A stretch of DNA of 6,615 nucleotides from Desulfobacterales bacterium. Its GTDB lineage: Bacteria; Desulfobacterota; Desulfobacteria; Desulfobacterales; C00003060. How positions within the stretch are numbered: position 1 is the first letter of the stretch; each line of letters begins with the position of its first letter. Positions 1 through 5,285 of the stretch are shown here, piece after piece. Below the pieces are notes generated by a model. It was given only the letters and a program-made list of their open reading frames with translations, was not told where the DNA came from and made no database searches. The stretch covers positions 904,604-911,218 of the forward strand of contig CP070769.1 in NCBI GenBank assembly GCA_020347085.1, in the 5' to 3' direction. A program made the position numbers and the translations under genes.

Positions 1-115
1 CTTTCTTCTTTAAATCTTGTTCCCCAGTGTCTTGATTAAAAGAAATCAGCTTTGGGCAACAGCCCGTACACATTTGACAAAACTGCCCCCGCCTGATAGC
101 GGCCTTAACCTTCAT
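1..115 (-). CDS. possible partial small Cys-rich protein, continues off the left edge
   Basis: Reading leftwards from an ATG at 115, the frame stays open for 38 codons to the window edge. The protein begins MKVKAAIRRGQFCQMCTGCC, so it carries a C-x2-C-x2-CC cluster at residues 13-20, which could bind metal, followed by a charged Lys/Asp/Glu stretch. No convincing ribosome binding site precedes the ATG. Part of the frame overlaps bases resembling a repeat found again at 1355-1386, which weakens the case. I recognise no family. It could be a real small metal-binding protein or a chance frame; the missing left part would decide. Confidence 0.3.
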   Translation of the reverse strand, partial: MKVKAAIRRGQFCQMCTGCCPKLISFNQDTGEQDLKKK

Positions 116-134
116 GAGCAAAAGGGACGCCCAT
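79..134. repeat. diverged partner of the 1355-1386 repeat
   Basis: The ends AAAACTGCCC (79-88) and AGGGACGCCCAT (123-134) match AAAACTGCCC and AGGGACGTCCAT at 1357-1386 except for one base. Here they are separated by about 34 bases, against about 10 in the other copy. Both copies lie next to a copy of the 21-bp repeat described at 141-305, so they are probably parts of one composite repeat family. The different spacing makes this uncertain. Confidence 0.35.
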
Positions 135-140
135 GTGAGT

Positions 141-305
141 AAAGGGGTCAAGTCTGCTCTTAGCTGATGTTCAGCTTTTGCTGGAATTCAAATTACGTTA
201 TAGAAACTTTTTTCTTGATTTCATTTCATGATAAAACATTCTTCAAAATGCATGATCCGGATGCCCCAATCTCATAGATGAGTCAAGAGCAGACTTGACC
301 CCTTT
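141..305. repeat. 165-bp element with perfect 21-bp inverted repeats upstream of ldh
   Basis: Bases 141-161 (beginning AAAGGGGTCAAGTCTGCTCT) are the exact reverse complement of 285-305. The 123-bp interior is AT-rich and non-coding. It holds a perfect 6-bp hairpin, AGCTGA-TGT-TCAGCT, at 162-176. The right arm alone also folds (GTCAAG at 282-287 with CTTGAC at 294-299). A third copy lies at 1331-1354, just after ldh. The size and hairpin-forming ends suit a REP/BIME or MITE moved by an IS200-like or REP-associated (RAYT) transposase, but that family assignment is inferred. The right arm ends 33 nt before the ldh start, so any ldh promoter must lie in or beside the element. Confidence 0.8.
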
Positions 306-337
306 TGACTACTTTTTTCATTGTAAGGAGTCGGGGC

Positions 338-1312
338 ATGGTGATGAATAATGAACCATGGAAAGCACGAAAGGTGGTTATTGTGGGCGCGGGTACAGTG
401 GGGTCCACCTTCGCATACGCCCTCGCCCAGAGTGGACTTGCTGACGAAATTGTGCTCATTGATCAGAACCGAGAACTAGTCCTCGGCCAGGTACTCGACC
501 TTGCTCATGGCCTACCGTTTCTTCCTGCCGTCCGTATGCGTTCAGGCGAAGTTATTGACTACGCCGATGCTCACGTGATCGTGGTAACAGCCGGAACAAA
601 GCAAAGACCCGGTGAATCGCGACTCAGCCTTCTTCAGCGAAACGCCGGCATCACAGGGGCCATTGTCGATGACATTGTGGCGCAGAATTCGCAAGGGGTC
701 ATTCTGATAGTCACCAATCCTGTTGACGTACTCACATATCTTGCTATCAAGAGGTCAACATGGCCGCGTGAACGTATTATAGGTTCGGGTACTGTATTAG
801 ACAGTTCACGTTTCCGCTATCTGTTGAGCCAACAGTGTTCGATCGATGTGCATAACGTGCACGCATATATTCTCGGAGAGCACGGTGACAGCGAGTTTGC
901 CGCATGGTCATTGACCCACATTGGTGGCATAGCCATTGACGAATATTGCCCCATCTGTGGAAAATGCAGCAATTGGAAAGAGCAGCGGGATAAGATTGCC
1001 CAGGAGGTGAGAGATTCAGCTTACCATATTATTGACTACAAAGGGGCCACATATTATGCAATCGGTTTGGCACTTGTCAAAATTGCCGGTGCAATTCTAC
1101 GCAACCAAAGAAGTGTCCTTAGCGTATCAACACTGCTGGATGGAGAGTATGACTTGCGAGATGTGTGTCTGAGTGTGCCGACTATTGTCGCACAGAGAGG
1201 TATAGAACGCATTGTACAAGGCAGTCTTTCATCCGAGGAAGCGGAATGCCTTGCCCGATCTGCCGCTGTTTTGAAGGAAGCGATTGCCGAACTAGAGCAA
1301 ACAGACAAGTAA
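338..1312 (+). CDS. ldh: L-lactate dehydrogenase (NAD-dependent)
   Basis: This cytoplasmic enzyme interconverts pyruvate and L-lactate using NADH/NAD+. The 324-aa length is normal for the LDH/MDH family. Visible landmarks are the Rossmann motif GAGTVG (residues 17-22), the NAD-ribose Asp in VLIDQN, the active-site loop TAGTKQRPGESR with Gln at 89 (Gln here marks LDH; MDH has Arg), VTNPVD (125-130), Asp155 and Arg158 in LDSSRFR, the catalytic His in GEHGDS (180-185), and KGATYYAIG (235-243) with the LDH-type Thr. The ATG at 338 is chosen because AAGGAG (325-330) lies 7 nt upstream; an in-frame TTG at 305 is inside the repeat and lacks a binding site. An unusual C-x2-C-x2-C (CPICGKC, 204-210) follows the catalytic His region. 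The gene sits alone between copies of one repeat. The LDH assignment is firm; the preferred direction in vivo is not visible. Confidence 0.95.
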   Translation: MVMNNEPWKARKVVIVGAGTVGSTFAYALAQSGLADEIVLIDQNRELVLGQVLDLAHGLPFLPAVRMRSGEVIDYADAHVIVVTAGTKQRPGESRLSLLQRNAGITGAIVDDIVAQNSQGVILIVTNPVDVLTYLAIKRSTWPRERIIGSGTVLDSSRFRYLLSQQCSIDVHNVHAYILGEHGDSEFAAWSLTHIGGIAIDEYCPICGKCSNWKEQRDKIAQEVRDSAYHIIDYKGATYYAIGLALVKIAGAILRNQRSVLSVSTLLDGEYDLRDVCLSVPTIVAQRGIERIVQGSLSSEEAECLARSAAVLKEAIAELEQTDK

Positions 1313-1327
1313 ATTGCCTGCAACAAA

Positions 1328-1354
1328 GGGGGTCAAGAGCAGACTTGATCCCTT
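1328..1354. repeat. third copy of the ldh-flanking repeat, hairpin-forming
   Basis: The block GGTCAAGAGCAGACTTGATC and its flanks match the right arm of the 141-305 element in the same orientation, with one C-to-T change. AGGGGGTCAAG pairs with CTTGATCCCTT around an AGCAGA loop, giving an 11-bp stem with two G-U pairs. It starts 16 nt after the ldh stop and could act as a transcript 3' end, but no U-tract follows on the plus strand, so I do not call it a terminator. Confidence 0.65.
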
Positions 1355-1386
1355 CAAAAACTGCCCGCGAAAGTAGGGACGTCCAT
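1355..1386. repeat. short repeat containing the palindrome GGACGTCC
   Basis: AAAACTGCCC and AGGGACGTCCAT recur in diverged form at 79-134. This copy is compact and directly abuts the repeat at 1328-1354, so the two may form one unit. Its AT-rich tail (ATAAATAAATAAC) is where the 291-bp element at 1399-1689 inserted. Confidence 0.35.
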
Positions 1387-1398
1387 AAATAAATAACT

Positions 1399-1689
1399 CA
1401 AGTTTCGCACCCTTTTCAACTATTTGAAGTAACGCAAAAAAGTGAGAAATTTTCTCTTCAATACGCGATAATGATGACTGACGGCTTTTACACTAACCGG
1501 AGCTTCGCAGGTAAGGAAATTCGCTTCACTGCGGCCTCCAATGCCTTTAATAGCCTTGCATATGTTGTGGCTGGAGATGGCTGTAAGCCTTCGTTCAGCG
1601 AAATTCCTTACCTACCTATGATTCCCCCTATTTTGGACGAAAACCTCCAGCATACACGTTACAGGCTTCATTCAGGGGTGCGAAACTTG
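1399..1689. mobile_element. MITE-like 291-bp insertion with 14-bp TIRs and 11-bp target duplication
   Basis: CAAGTTTCGCACCC at 1399-1412 is the exact reverse complement of 1676-1689. The 11-bp sequence AATAAATAACT directly abuts the outside of both ends (1388-1398 and 1690-1700), as expected of a target-site duplication. Subterminal similarity goes further in: TGAAG then TAACG appears on both sides with a small gap. Inside, GGTAAGGAAATTCGCT (1510-1525) and AGCGAAATTCCTTACC (1597-1612) form an arm with one mismatch, so the middle can fold. No transposase is encoded; the 75-codon frame at 1471-1698 runs into the right TIR and looks accidental. The duplication length recalls elements with 10-12 bp duplications such as some IS4/IS231-type transposons, but the mobilising family is unknown. 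Its intact duplication suggests fairly recent insertion. Confidence 0.78.
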
Positions 1690-1746
1690 AATAAATAACT
1701 ATATGAACACGCAATCCGTGAAAACGCGGAGGAAGAATCAATGGGG

Positions 1747-2253
1747 CTATATGGAAAAAAGATGAGTTCTCAAACTTGTCTTTCTGTTCTTTATGCCCAG
1801 TTTGGTTCTGATTTTTCTCCTATGAGTTTCGATTGTTCTATGGGACAAATTCAACAGATCTGCTATCTCTTTTGTGGTCTTTCCCATCTTTATAAGATGT
1901 CCTATCTGGATTTCAGCAGGGGTCAGGCTCTGGTATCTTGAGGACAATCGGTATGCAAAGGGTGATACGATGTCTTGAAGGTTTGACTCCAGTATTCTTA
2001 AATAGGCCACCTGTTTATCACCCACACGGCTCATCTTCAATTTCTCCACATACGGCAAGATGAGTTGATTGACGTTGAGCAACACCCTTTCTTCAAGCTC
2101 CCTCTTATCGTCCTCTCTTTGCCTCAGCAAAACCCCTAATGCGATAACCGCTTCCTCAAGTTGACTGGTCCTAAACTCCAGTTCAGCCTCTCTTTGTTGG
2201 AGTGCCTCTTGCGCCCTCCTTTGCTTGCTCGTCTCTTTCACGAAAGCACCCAA
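1747..2253 (-). CDS. LuxR-type HTH regulator, apparently N-terminally truncated (PAS-LuxR remnant)
   Basis: The last ~60 residues are a typical GerE/LuxR DNA-binding domain: LTPAEIQIGHLIKMGKTTKE (110-129), then ADLLNLSHRTIETHRRKIRT containing the recognition helix. Residues 8-58 (KETSKQRRAQEALQQREAEL onwards) are a charged coiled coil of the kind that links a PAS sensor to the HTH. Full-length relatives normally carry one or more PAS domains before this linker; only 168 aa are open here from a TTG at 2253, with no good ribosome binding site. A PAS-like stretch occurs just upstream in another frame (2254-2336), suggesting a frameshift and loss of the sensor. The protein would bind DNA if expressed, but it is probably a decaying gene. 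Its stop codon lies 57 nt from the inserted element. Confidence 0.7.
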   Translation of the reverse strand: MGAFVKETSKQRRAQEALQQREAELEFRTSQLEEAVIALGVLLRQREDDKRELEERVLLNVNQLILPYVEKLKMSRVGDKQVAYLRILESNLQDIVSPFAYRLSSRYQSLTPAEIQIGHLIKMGKTTKEIADLLNLSHRTIETHRRKIRTKLGIKNRKTSLRTHLFSI

Positions 2254-2336
2254 TTTTTTGGACTTCCCGGTTTCTCTTTGATGACCCGGCCTGTGCAGGA
2301 TACAGGAGTTATCTTTCCGGCCTTCCTATCTATTTA
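2254..2336 (-). pseudogene. out-of-frame PAS C-terminal remnant upstream of the LuxR fragment
   Basis: On the minus strand, the frame bounded by a TAA at 2334-2336 reads KAGKITPVSCTGRVIKEK. This resembles the final strands of PAS domains that precede such linkers (the pattern is roughly G-x-hydrophobic-P-V-x-x-x-G-R-V-I). The frame differs from that of the LuxR fragment, which takes over near 2250 with FVKETSKQRRAQEAL, matching the usual position of the PAS-to-linker junction. I infer one ancestral reading frame broken by an indel. The match is short and judged by eye. Confidence 0.3.
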
Positions 2337-2563
2337 ATATCCTATCATAACAACCACGAAAAGCAAGCAAAATGCCATGGGGGCTTGTATTGCCGCCGGT
2401 CGAAACTCTCATTTTGCCCTTCTGTTCCTCACGATTTATAGAAATCAAAATCTTTGCCTGATGTATCGTTGTCGCCATATTATATTGATACCCTGTCGAA
2501 CCCGCTATCATCTGCAGCCGGAACCTGAATGTTTGCCTAAAGGAACCCCTTTCCGGTCTTCTT

Positions 2564-3217
2564 TTACAATCCCATATCCTCGTTGATCAAAACAACCTTC
2601 ACCCTTCCTTGAGGAAAAGATTTCTCGGTAATGGTCCATGTGTTGCAGATACGCTCTGAACTCTTGCAATTCTCACAGTAGGAGGTTTTCACGCACGGTG
2701 TTTTCTTGTCTAACCGCATGGCGTTAATAGGGGCCACATAGTTTTTGATGCGGAACATGGCCTCCTGGATATCAGGGACAACCTTGTTGCGGCCCACAAG
2801 AATTATCACATTTTTGGGGCCAAATGTGACGGCAGCGATCCGGTTTCCATACATATCAAGGTTAATAAGCTTGCCTGTTTCAGTCACTGCGTTGGTTCCT
2901 GTAATAAATAGGTCAACAAGAAGTGCTCGTCTGCGCAGTTCCAACTTTTCGTCATCGGAGAGACCCTTGTCGAACACGTCTAAGGTTTCCAGACCTAGGT
3001 TATTCTTGATCGCGTCGTAAAGCCCTGAAGACGTGAACGTCATGGAGCCGCCCCAAGAAACGCTTTTTGCCCCGGTCTTAGGAATGATCTGCTTCTCCAC
3101 AATTTCCTTTGCCTCGGCGGCGTTATCTGCCAGAAACACCTCAAAGTTATTCTCTTCCAATGCTTTCTTGAGAGATACTAAACGACCCTTCCAGTAATTT
3201 TCGATAGGCTTTTCCAT
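2564..3217 (-). CDS. LUD-domain (LutC/DUF162-like) lactate utilization family protein
   Basis: The 217-aa protein matches the LUD-domain family (PF02589), whose best-known members LutB and LutC take part in L-lactate oxidation to pyruvate. Visible family features are VSWGGSMTFTSSGLYDAI (53-70), LFITGTNAVTETGKLINLD (103-121), the VTFGPKNVIILVGRNKVV core (130-147), and a C-terminal Cys cluster, Cys175, Cys181, Cys184 and Cys191 (TPCVKTSYCENCKSSERIC), which may bind a metal or Fe-S centre. It ends KVVLINEDMGL, the usual C-terminus. The ATG at 3217 is preceded by GGAGGA (3222-3227), which fixes the start. It stands alone; LutA/LutB partners are not in the window, so a specific lactate role is unproven. 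Single-gene LUD proteins like this one are common and their substrate is often unknown. Confidence 0.92.
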   Translation of the reverse strand: MEKPIENYWKGRLVSLKKALEENNFEVFLADNAAEAKEIVEKQIIPKTGAKSVSWGGSMTFTSSGLYDAIKNNLGLETLDVFDKGLSDDEKLELRRRALLVDLFITGTNAVTETGKLINLDMYGNRIAAVTFGPKNVIILVGRNKVVPDIQEAMFRIKNYVAPINAMRLDKKTPCVKTSYCENCKSSERICNTWTITEKSFPQGRVKVVLINEDMGL

Positions 3218-3256
3218 CTAATCCTCCGCTTTCCTTCGTACTATTGCTCAAAGCCG

Positions 3257-3508
3257 TTTCAAAACCTCATTGCCAGCCCACTGCTGGTTATTTTGCTACC
3301 AAGTTCTTTGCAAGGCGCAGCGTGAAAATCGTAAATGTTTGATCCCGATTTATCGGGAGAGTTTAGCGTAAAGGTTGCGCCTGACGGCTTGACACAAAGT
3401 GAAGTTTGCGCCAAAAGAGATACTTCGTGCTCCGATTTTAGTAACATGAGGTTATCCCGATGTTGTCGGGATCAAAATGGCCAACCGGCGAGAAAAAAGG
3501 TTTTGAAA
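3257..3508. repeat. decayed MITE-like element with imperfect inverted ends
   Basis: TTTCAAAACCT (3257-3267) is inverted exactly at 3498-3508. The similarity continues inwards with gaps: GGTT then ATTTTG (3286-3295) is mirrored by CAAAAT then AACC (3473-3486). The interior carries two hairpins, TCCCGAT-TT-ATCGGGA (3343-3358) and ATCCCGA-TGTTG-TCGGGAT (3454-3472). No target duplication is evident and no transposase is encoded. The left end lies 40 bp upstream of the LUD gene start, so the element has probably replaced or supplied its promoter region. A 62-codon frame inside it on the minus strand (3259-3447) looks like translated repeat. Confidence 0.5.
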
Positions 3509-3800
3509 TCACTTCTCATCACATTAACCCTGAACCCAGAGGCTCGCCCCCAATTCCCTTTTGCAGTTCCCTCGAGCAAGCCGCATAGAATGCGCTTGTT
3601 GGCGTAGTCCAAGATGTAGCAATCTATCCATCAGCTAAACCACTTTGTTGAAGACCAGTGCACGGCACCAATTAGGGTTTGGATTCAGGCTTGTGCGGGG
3701 GCATTCGATGGGCTCGGGACTTTTTGGATAGGCCGGGCGGTCTTTGGTCAGCCAGGACATTCACAATAATCATGACTATGAAACCGAGTCGCAGTTTGAT
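3509..3800. other. 292-bp intergenic stretch, no confident gene
   Basis: The only clear structure is a hairpin at 3577-3598 (CAAG, bulged C, CGCAT, loop AGA, ATGCG, CTTG) without a U-tract on either strand. On the minus strand a 41-codon frame at 3635-3760 begins MSWLTKDRPAYPKSPEPIEC and has ordinary-looking composition, but no ribosome binding site; an overlapping 33-codon frame at 3672-3773 is equally open, so neither is called as a gene. The stretch is immediately downstream of the 3801-4199 gene and should contain its transcript end, but I see no strong terminator. Confidence 0.4.
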
Positions 3801-4199
3801 CTATTGCAATGCCACGCCGTATTTCTTTAACATTGCCTGGATGGCGTTATACTCGTCTTTTCCTGCGTCCAGAGGTTCACCTGTTTCGCAATACTTCATC
3901 AGGGCAGCCTGTCCGCCTCCAACGACCACACAATAATACTTGGTCTTGTCCCACTTTGGAAACTGGTTTAGTTCGTACTCTAGCTCCAAGGAGGTTTCCA
4001 CGCCTTCCTCTTCGCCTTCAGACGTTATGCTTGTCAAACAAAGGATATCCTCTACGATGACCGCCTTTCCCTTAATCCAAGACAGCTTGTCATCTTTGGA
4101 GTCCCACGCTACGTATTCATGGGTGCCATCTTCACTTTCCAAAATGGCCTGTCCCTGCAAATGATAGACGTGTTCTTTATCAGCAAAAAGTTTTCTCAT
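3801..4199 (-). CDS. hypothetical protein, 132 aa
   Basis: I do not recognise this protein. It has no signal peptide and no membrane segment, so it is probably cytoplasmic. It is acidic in the middle (SEGEEEGVETSLELEYE, 60-76), with a short hydrophobic, Gly-rich segment YYCVVVGGGQAALMKYC (88-104) flanked by Cys90 and Cys104; a third Cys is at 54. The N-terminal part is rich in alternating hydrophobic and charged residues, suggesting beta structure, and the tail DEYNAIQAMLKKYGVALQ looks helical. The ATG at 4199 is chosen over an upstream TTG at 4325 because AGAGGGAG lies just before it. It follows the eight-Cys gene on the same strand after 168 nt, so the two may share a transcript. Codon use and the binding site support a real gene; function is open. 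Confidence 0.8.
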   Translation of the reverse strand: MRKLFADKEHVYHLQGQAILESEDGTHEYVAWDSKDDKLSWIKGKAVIVEDILCLTSITSEGEEEGVETSLELEYELNQFPKWDKTKYYCVVVGGGQAALMKYCETGEPLDAGKDEYNAIQAMLKKYGVALQ

Positions 4200-4367
4200 G
4201 CTGCTCCCTCTATACCAACAGCCTATTGGGTTCTGACCTAACAGACCATGGGGTTGATTCTTTGCAATCGAGGATAACGAACAAAGTAGCTGTGTGTCAA
4301 GGAGTTCCAAAGGACATTCTATCAAAAGACAGCATTATTATCTCCAAGAAAACACTTTCATAGAGGC

Positions 4368-4760
4368 TTATGCGGCTTTCTTGGCCTTCATTTGTCGACA
4401 CCGCGTCCAAGGAAGTTCAATAATCTTTTTACATGAGTAATCCAGGACCCGTTTACCATCCAACAGGGCCAATAAGAGCCCTTCTTCCCGGCAACGGCCT
4501 GCATAGGCACATTTTATTCGGCTGCGTTCAATGTAGTAAAGCGGTGCCAGACAATTAAAGGCGCTCATGTGAATGCTGTCCCGGGACACCTCGTCCCCAT
4601 ACGCGACTTTTTTCTTGCCCCGAAGGACCTCTCTGCCCAGTTTCAGATCAGGGCAATCATCGCCAAAACGTGCGCACTTGGCACAGTGCTCAAAAAATTT
4701 AACAGGAGCCGGATGCCTGAACTCCAAAACGCTTATGTTCTTTGGCACTCTCGCTTTCAT
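4368..4760 (-). CDS. hypothetical Cys-rich protein, 130 aa, possible metal binding
   Basis: No family is recognised. The protein is basic and has eight cysteines: H25, C26, C29 and C36 (EHCAKCARFGDDC), then C70, C84, C90, C110 and C121. The first group, C-x2-C-x6-C after a His, resembles a Zn or Fe-S ligand cluster. The tail KAKKAA is Lys/Ala rich. There is no signal peptide or membrane helix, so it is probably cytoplasmic. The ATG at 4760 is chosen because GAGGAGG lies 6-7 nt upstream; an in-frame TTG at 4778 sits before that site and is less likely. A weak promoter-like pair is at 4792-4819. It is also the first substantial gene downstream of the riboswitch at 5200-5285, and is followed on the same strand by the 132-aa gene. 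Confidence 0.82.
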   Translation of the reverse strand: MKARVPKNISVLEFRHPAPVKFFEHCAKCARFGDDCPDLKLGREVLRGKKKVAYGDEVSRDSIHMSAFNCLAPLYYIERSRIKCAYAGRCREEGLLLALLDGKRVLDYSCKKIIELPWTRCRQMKAKKAA

Positions 4761-4791
4761 AATTTCCTCCTCGCCCAAAATCTCCGTGGAC

Positions 4792-4819
4792 TAAATACCA
4801 GTTCAGAGCGCCGACACAA
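4792..4819 (-). promoter_or_regulatory. candidate sigma70-like promoter for the Cys-rich gene
   Basis: Read on the minus strand, TTGTGT (4819-4814) and TATTTA (4797-4792) are 16 bp apart and would place a start about 25 nt before the ATG at 4760. The match is modest. If real, the gene has its own promoter and need not depend on riboswitch read-through. Confidence 0.25.
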
Positions 4820-5053
4820 ATACTAACAACCGTTGCACGTTCTTCTCCTCACTATGGTTCCCGGAGATGAGCTCGCTTACATCGGCAACCATCAGAGCAT
4901 GCGTTATTCCGATCTTTATCTATACATGACGAGTGGCGTTCATCTTTTTGCTTGGACTTTCGCCACAACCTCATGACGCGTTGGGCAAAGCGAGAGCGTG
5001 CTCTAAACTCACCATCCCTGCCTTTGGCCCTTTCCATTTGAACCCCTTCAGTT

Positions 5054-5119
5054 TGAACTCCAACAGCGAGCGCATTCCCTGCAGTCCCGATTCATCGAGA
5101 CTGCAGGGAGCTTCAATCT
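5054..5119. repeat. palindromic repeat, left copy of an inverted pair
   Basis: This 66-bp block is the reverse complement, with few changes and one 3-nt gap, of 6553-6615. It contains a 15-bp stem with one mismatch: CCCTGCAGTCCCGAT (5077-5091) pairs with 5094-5108 around a 2-nt loop. Conserved flanks (AACAGCGAGCGCATT on one side, GAGCTTCAATCT on the other) mark it as a dispersed REP-like unit. It lies between the riboswitch terminator and the Cys-rich gene, on the likely transcript path. Confidence 0.8.
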
Positions 5120-5148
5120 CAAATCCAGCGTAGCTGGGTATCTCAAGT

Positions 5149-5183
5149 AAAAAAACCCATCCTTCTCACCAAAAAATGGGTTT
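5149..5183 (-). terminator. intrinsic terminator just downstream of the riboswitch
   Basis: On the minus strand AAACCCAT (5183-5176) pairs perfectly with ATGGGTTT (5160-5153) across a 15-nt loop, and the T-run continues to 5149. It begins about 20 nt after the aptamer's closing stem, the classic position for an expression platform controlled by transcription termination. Whether ligand binding favours or prevents this hairpin cannot be read from the sequence. Confidence 0.78.
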
Positions 5184-5199
5184 CAACGTCCATCTAGTT

Positions 5200-5285
5200 G
5201 GCAGTGCGGCAGTCCCGCTACCCATCGTCGTCGGGCCGGAGACTTTGCGTCCCATCCTTTCGGAAGGTTTGCCTCGTTCACACCT
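5200..5285 (-). promoter_or_regulatory. GEMM-I cyclic di-GMP riboswitch aptamer
   Basis: The minus-strand RNA has the hallmark GEMM-I elements in order: GGCAAACC (5273-5266), a stem capped by a GAAA tetraloop (5261-5258), GGGACGCAAAG (5253-5243), and GGGTAGCGGGACTGCCG (5223-5207). P3 is supported by AGTCTC (5244-5239) pairing with GGGACT (5216-5211), with a further GCCC/GGGT stem above it. P1 can form between GGTGT (5284-5280) and GCACT (5207-5203), with G-U pairs at its ends. The family senses c-di-GMP; a variant subgroup in Geobacter-like bacteria senses cGAMP. The G at the position I align to Vc2 G20 favours c-di-GMP, but that alignment is from memory. A terminator follows at 5149-5183. 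The first sizeable downstream gene is the eight-Cys protein. Confidence 0.92.

Noticed and set aside
1328..1354. Terminator for ldh
   Set aside because: A stable hairpin but no U-tract on the plus strand, and the sequence is explained as a repeat copy.
1510..1612. Integron attC-like site
   Set aside because: There is an inverted-repeat arm, but no attC core sites and no integrase; the flanking TIRs and target duplication explain it better as a MITE.
1471..1698. 75-codon plus-strand frame within the MITE
   Set aside because: It spans the internal hairpin and ends through the right TIR and target duplication, so it is repeat sequence read as protein.
1741..1941. 66-codon plus-strand frame with a strong GGAGGAAG site before its ATG
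   Set aside because: It is antisense to the well-conserved LuxR HTH, and its product has no recognisable features. The binding site may be a relic of a lost gene.
3259..3447. 62-codon minus-strand frame
   Set aside because: It lies wholly inside the inverted-end repeat and reads through its hairpins.
3577..3700. tRNA-like stretch ending near GCACCA
   Set aside because: No cloverleaf, no T-arm consensus and no consistent acceptor stem.
4854..4892. Hairpin ATGGTT/AACCAT
   Set aside because: The stem is short and imperfect with a long interior and no U-tract.
4852..5037. 61-codon minus-strand frame between the riboswitch and the Cys-rich gene
   Set aside because: Very Arg/Lys/Asp-rich, low-complexity character with no recognisable family. 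An overlapping frame through 5054-5119 is equally open, so coding is not supported.
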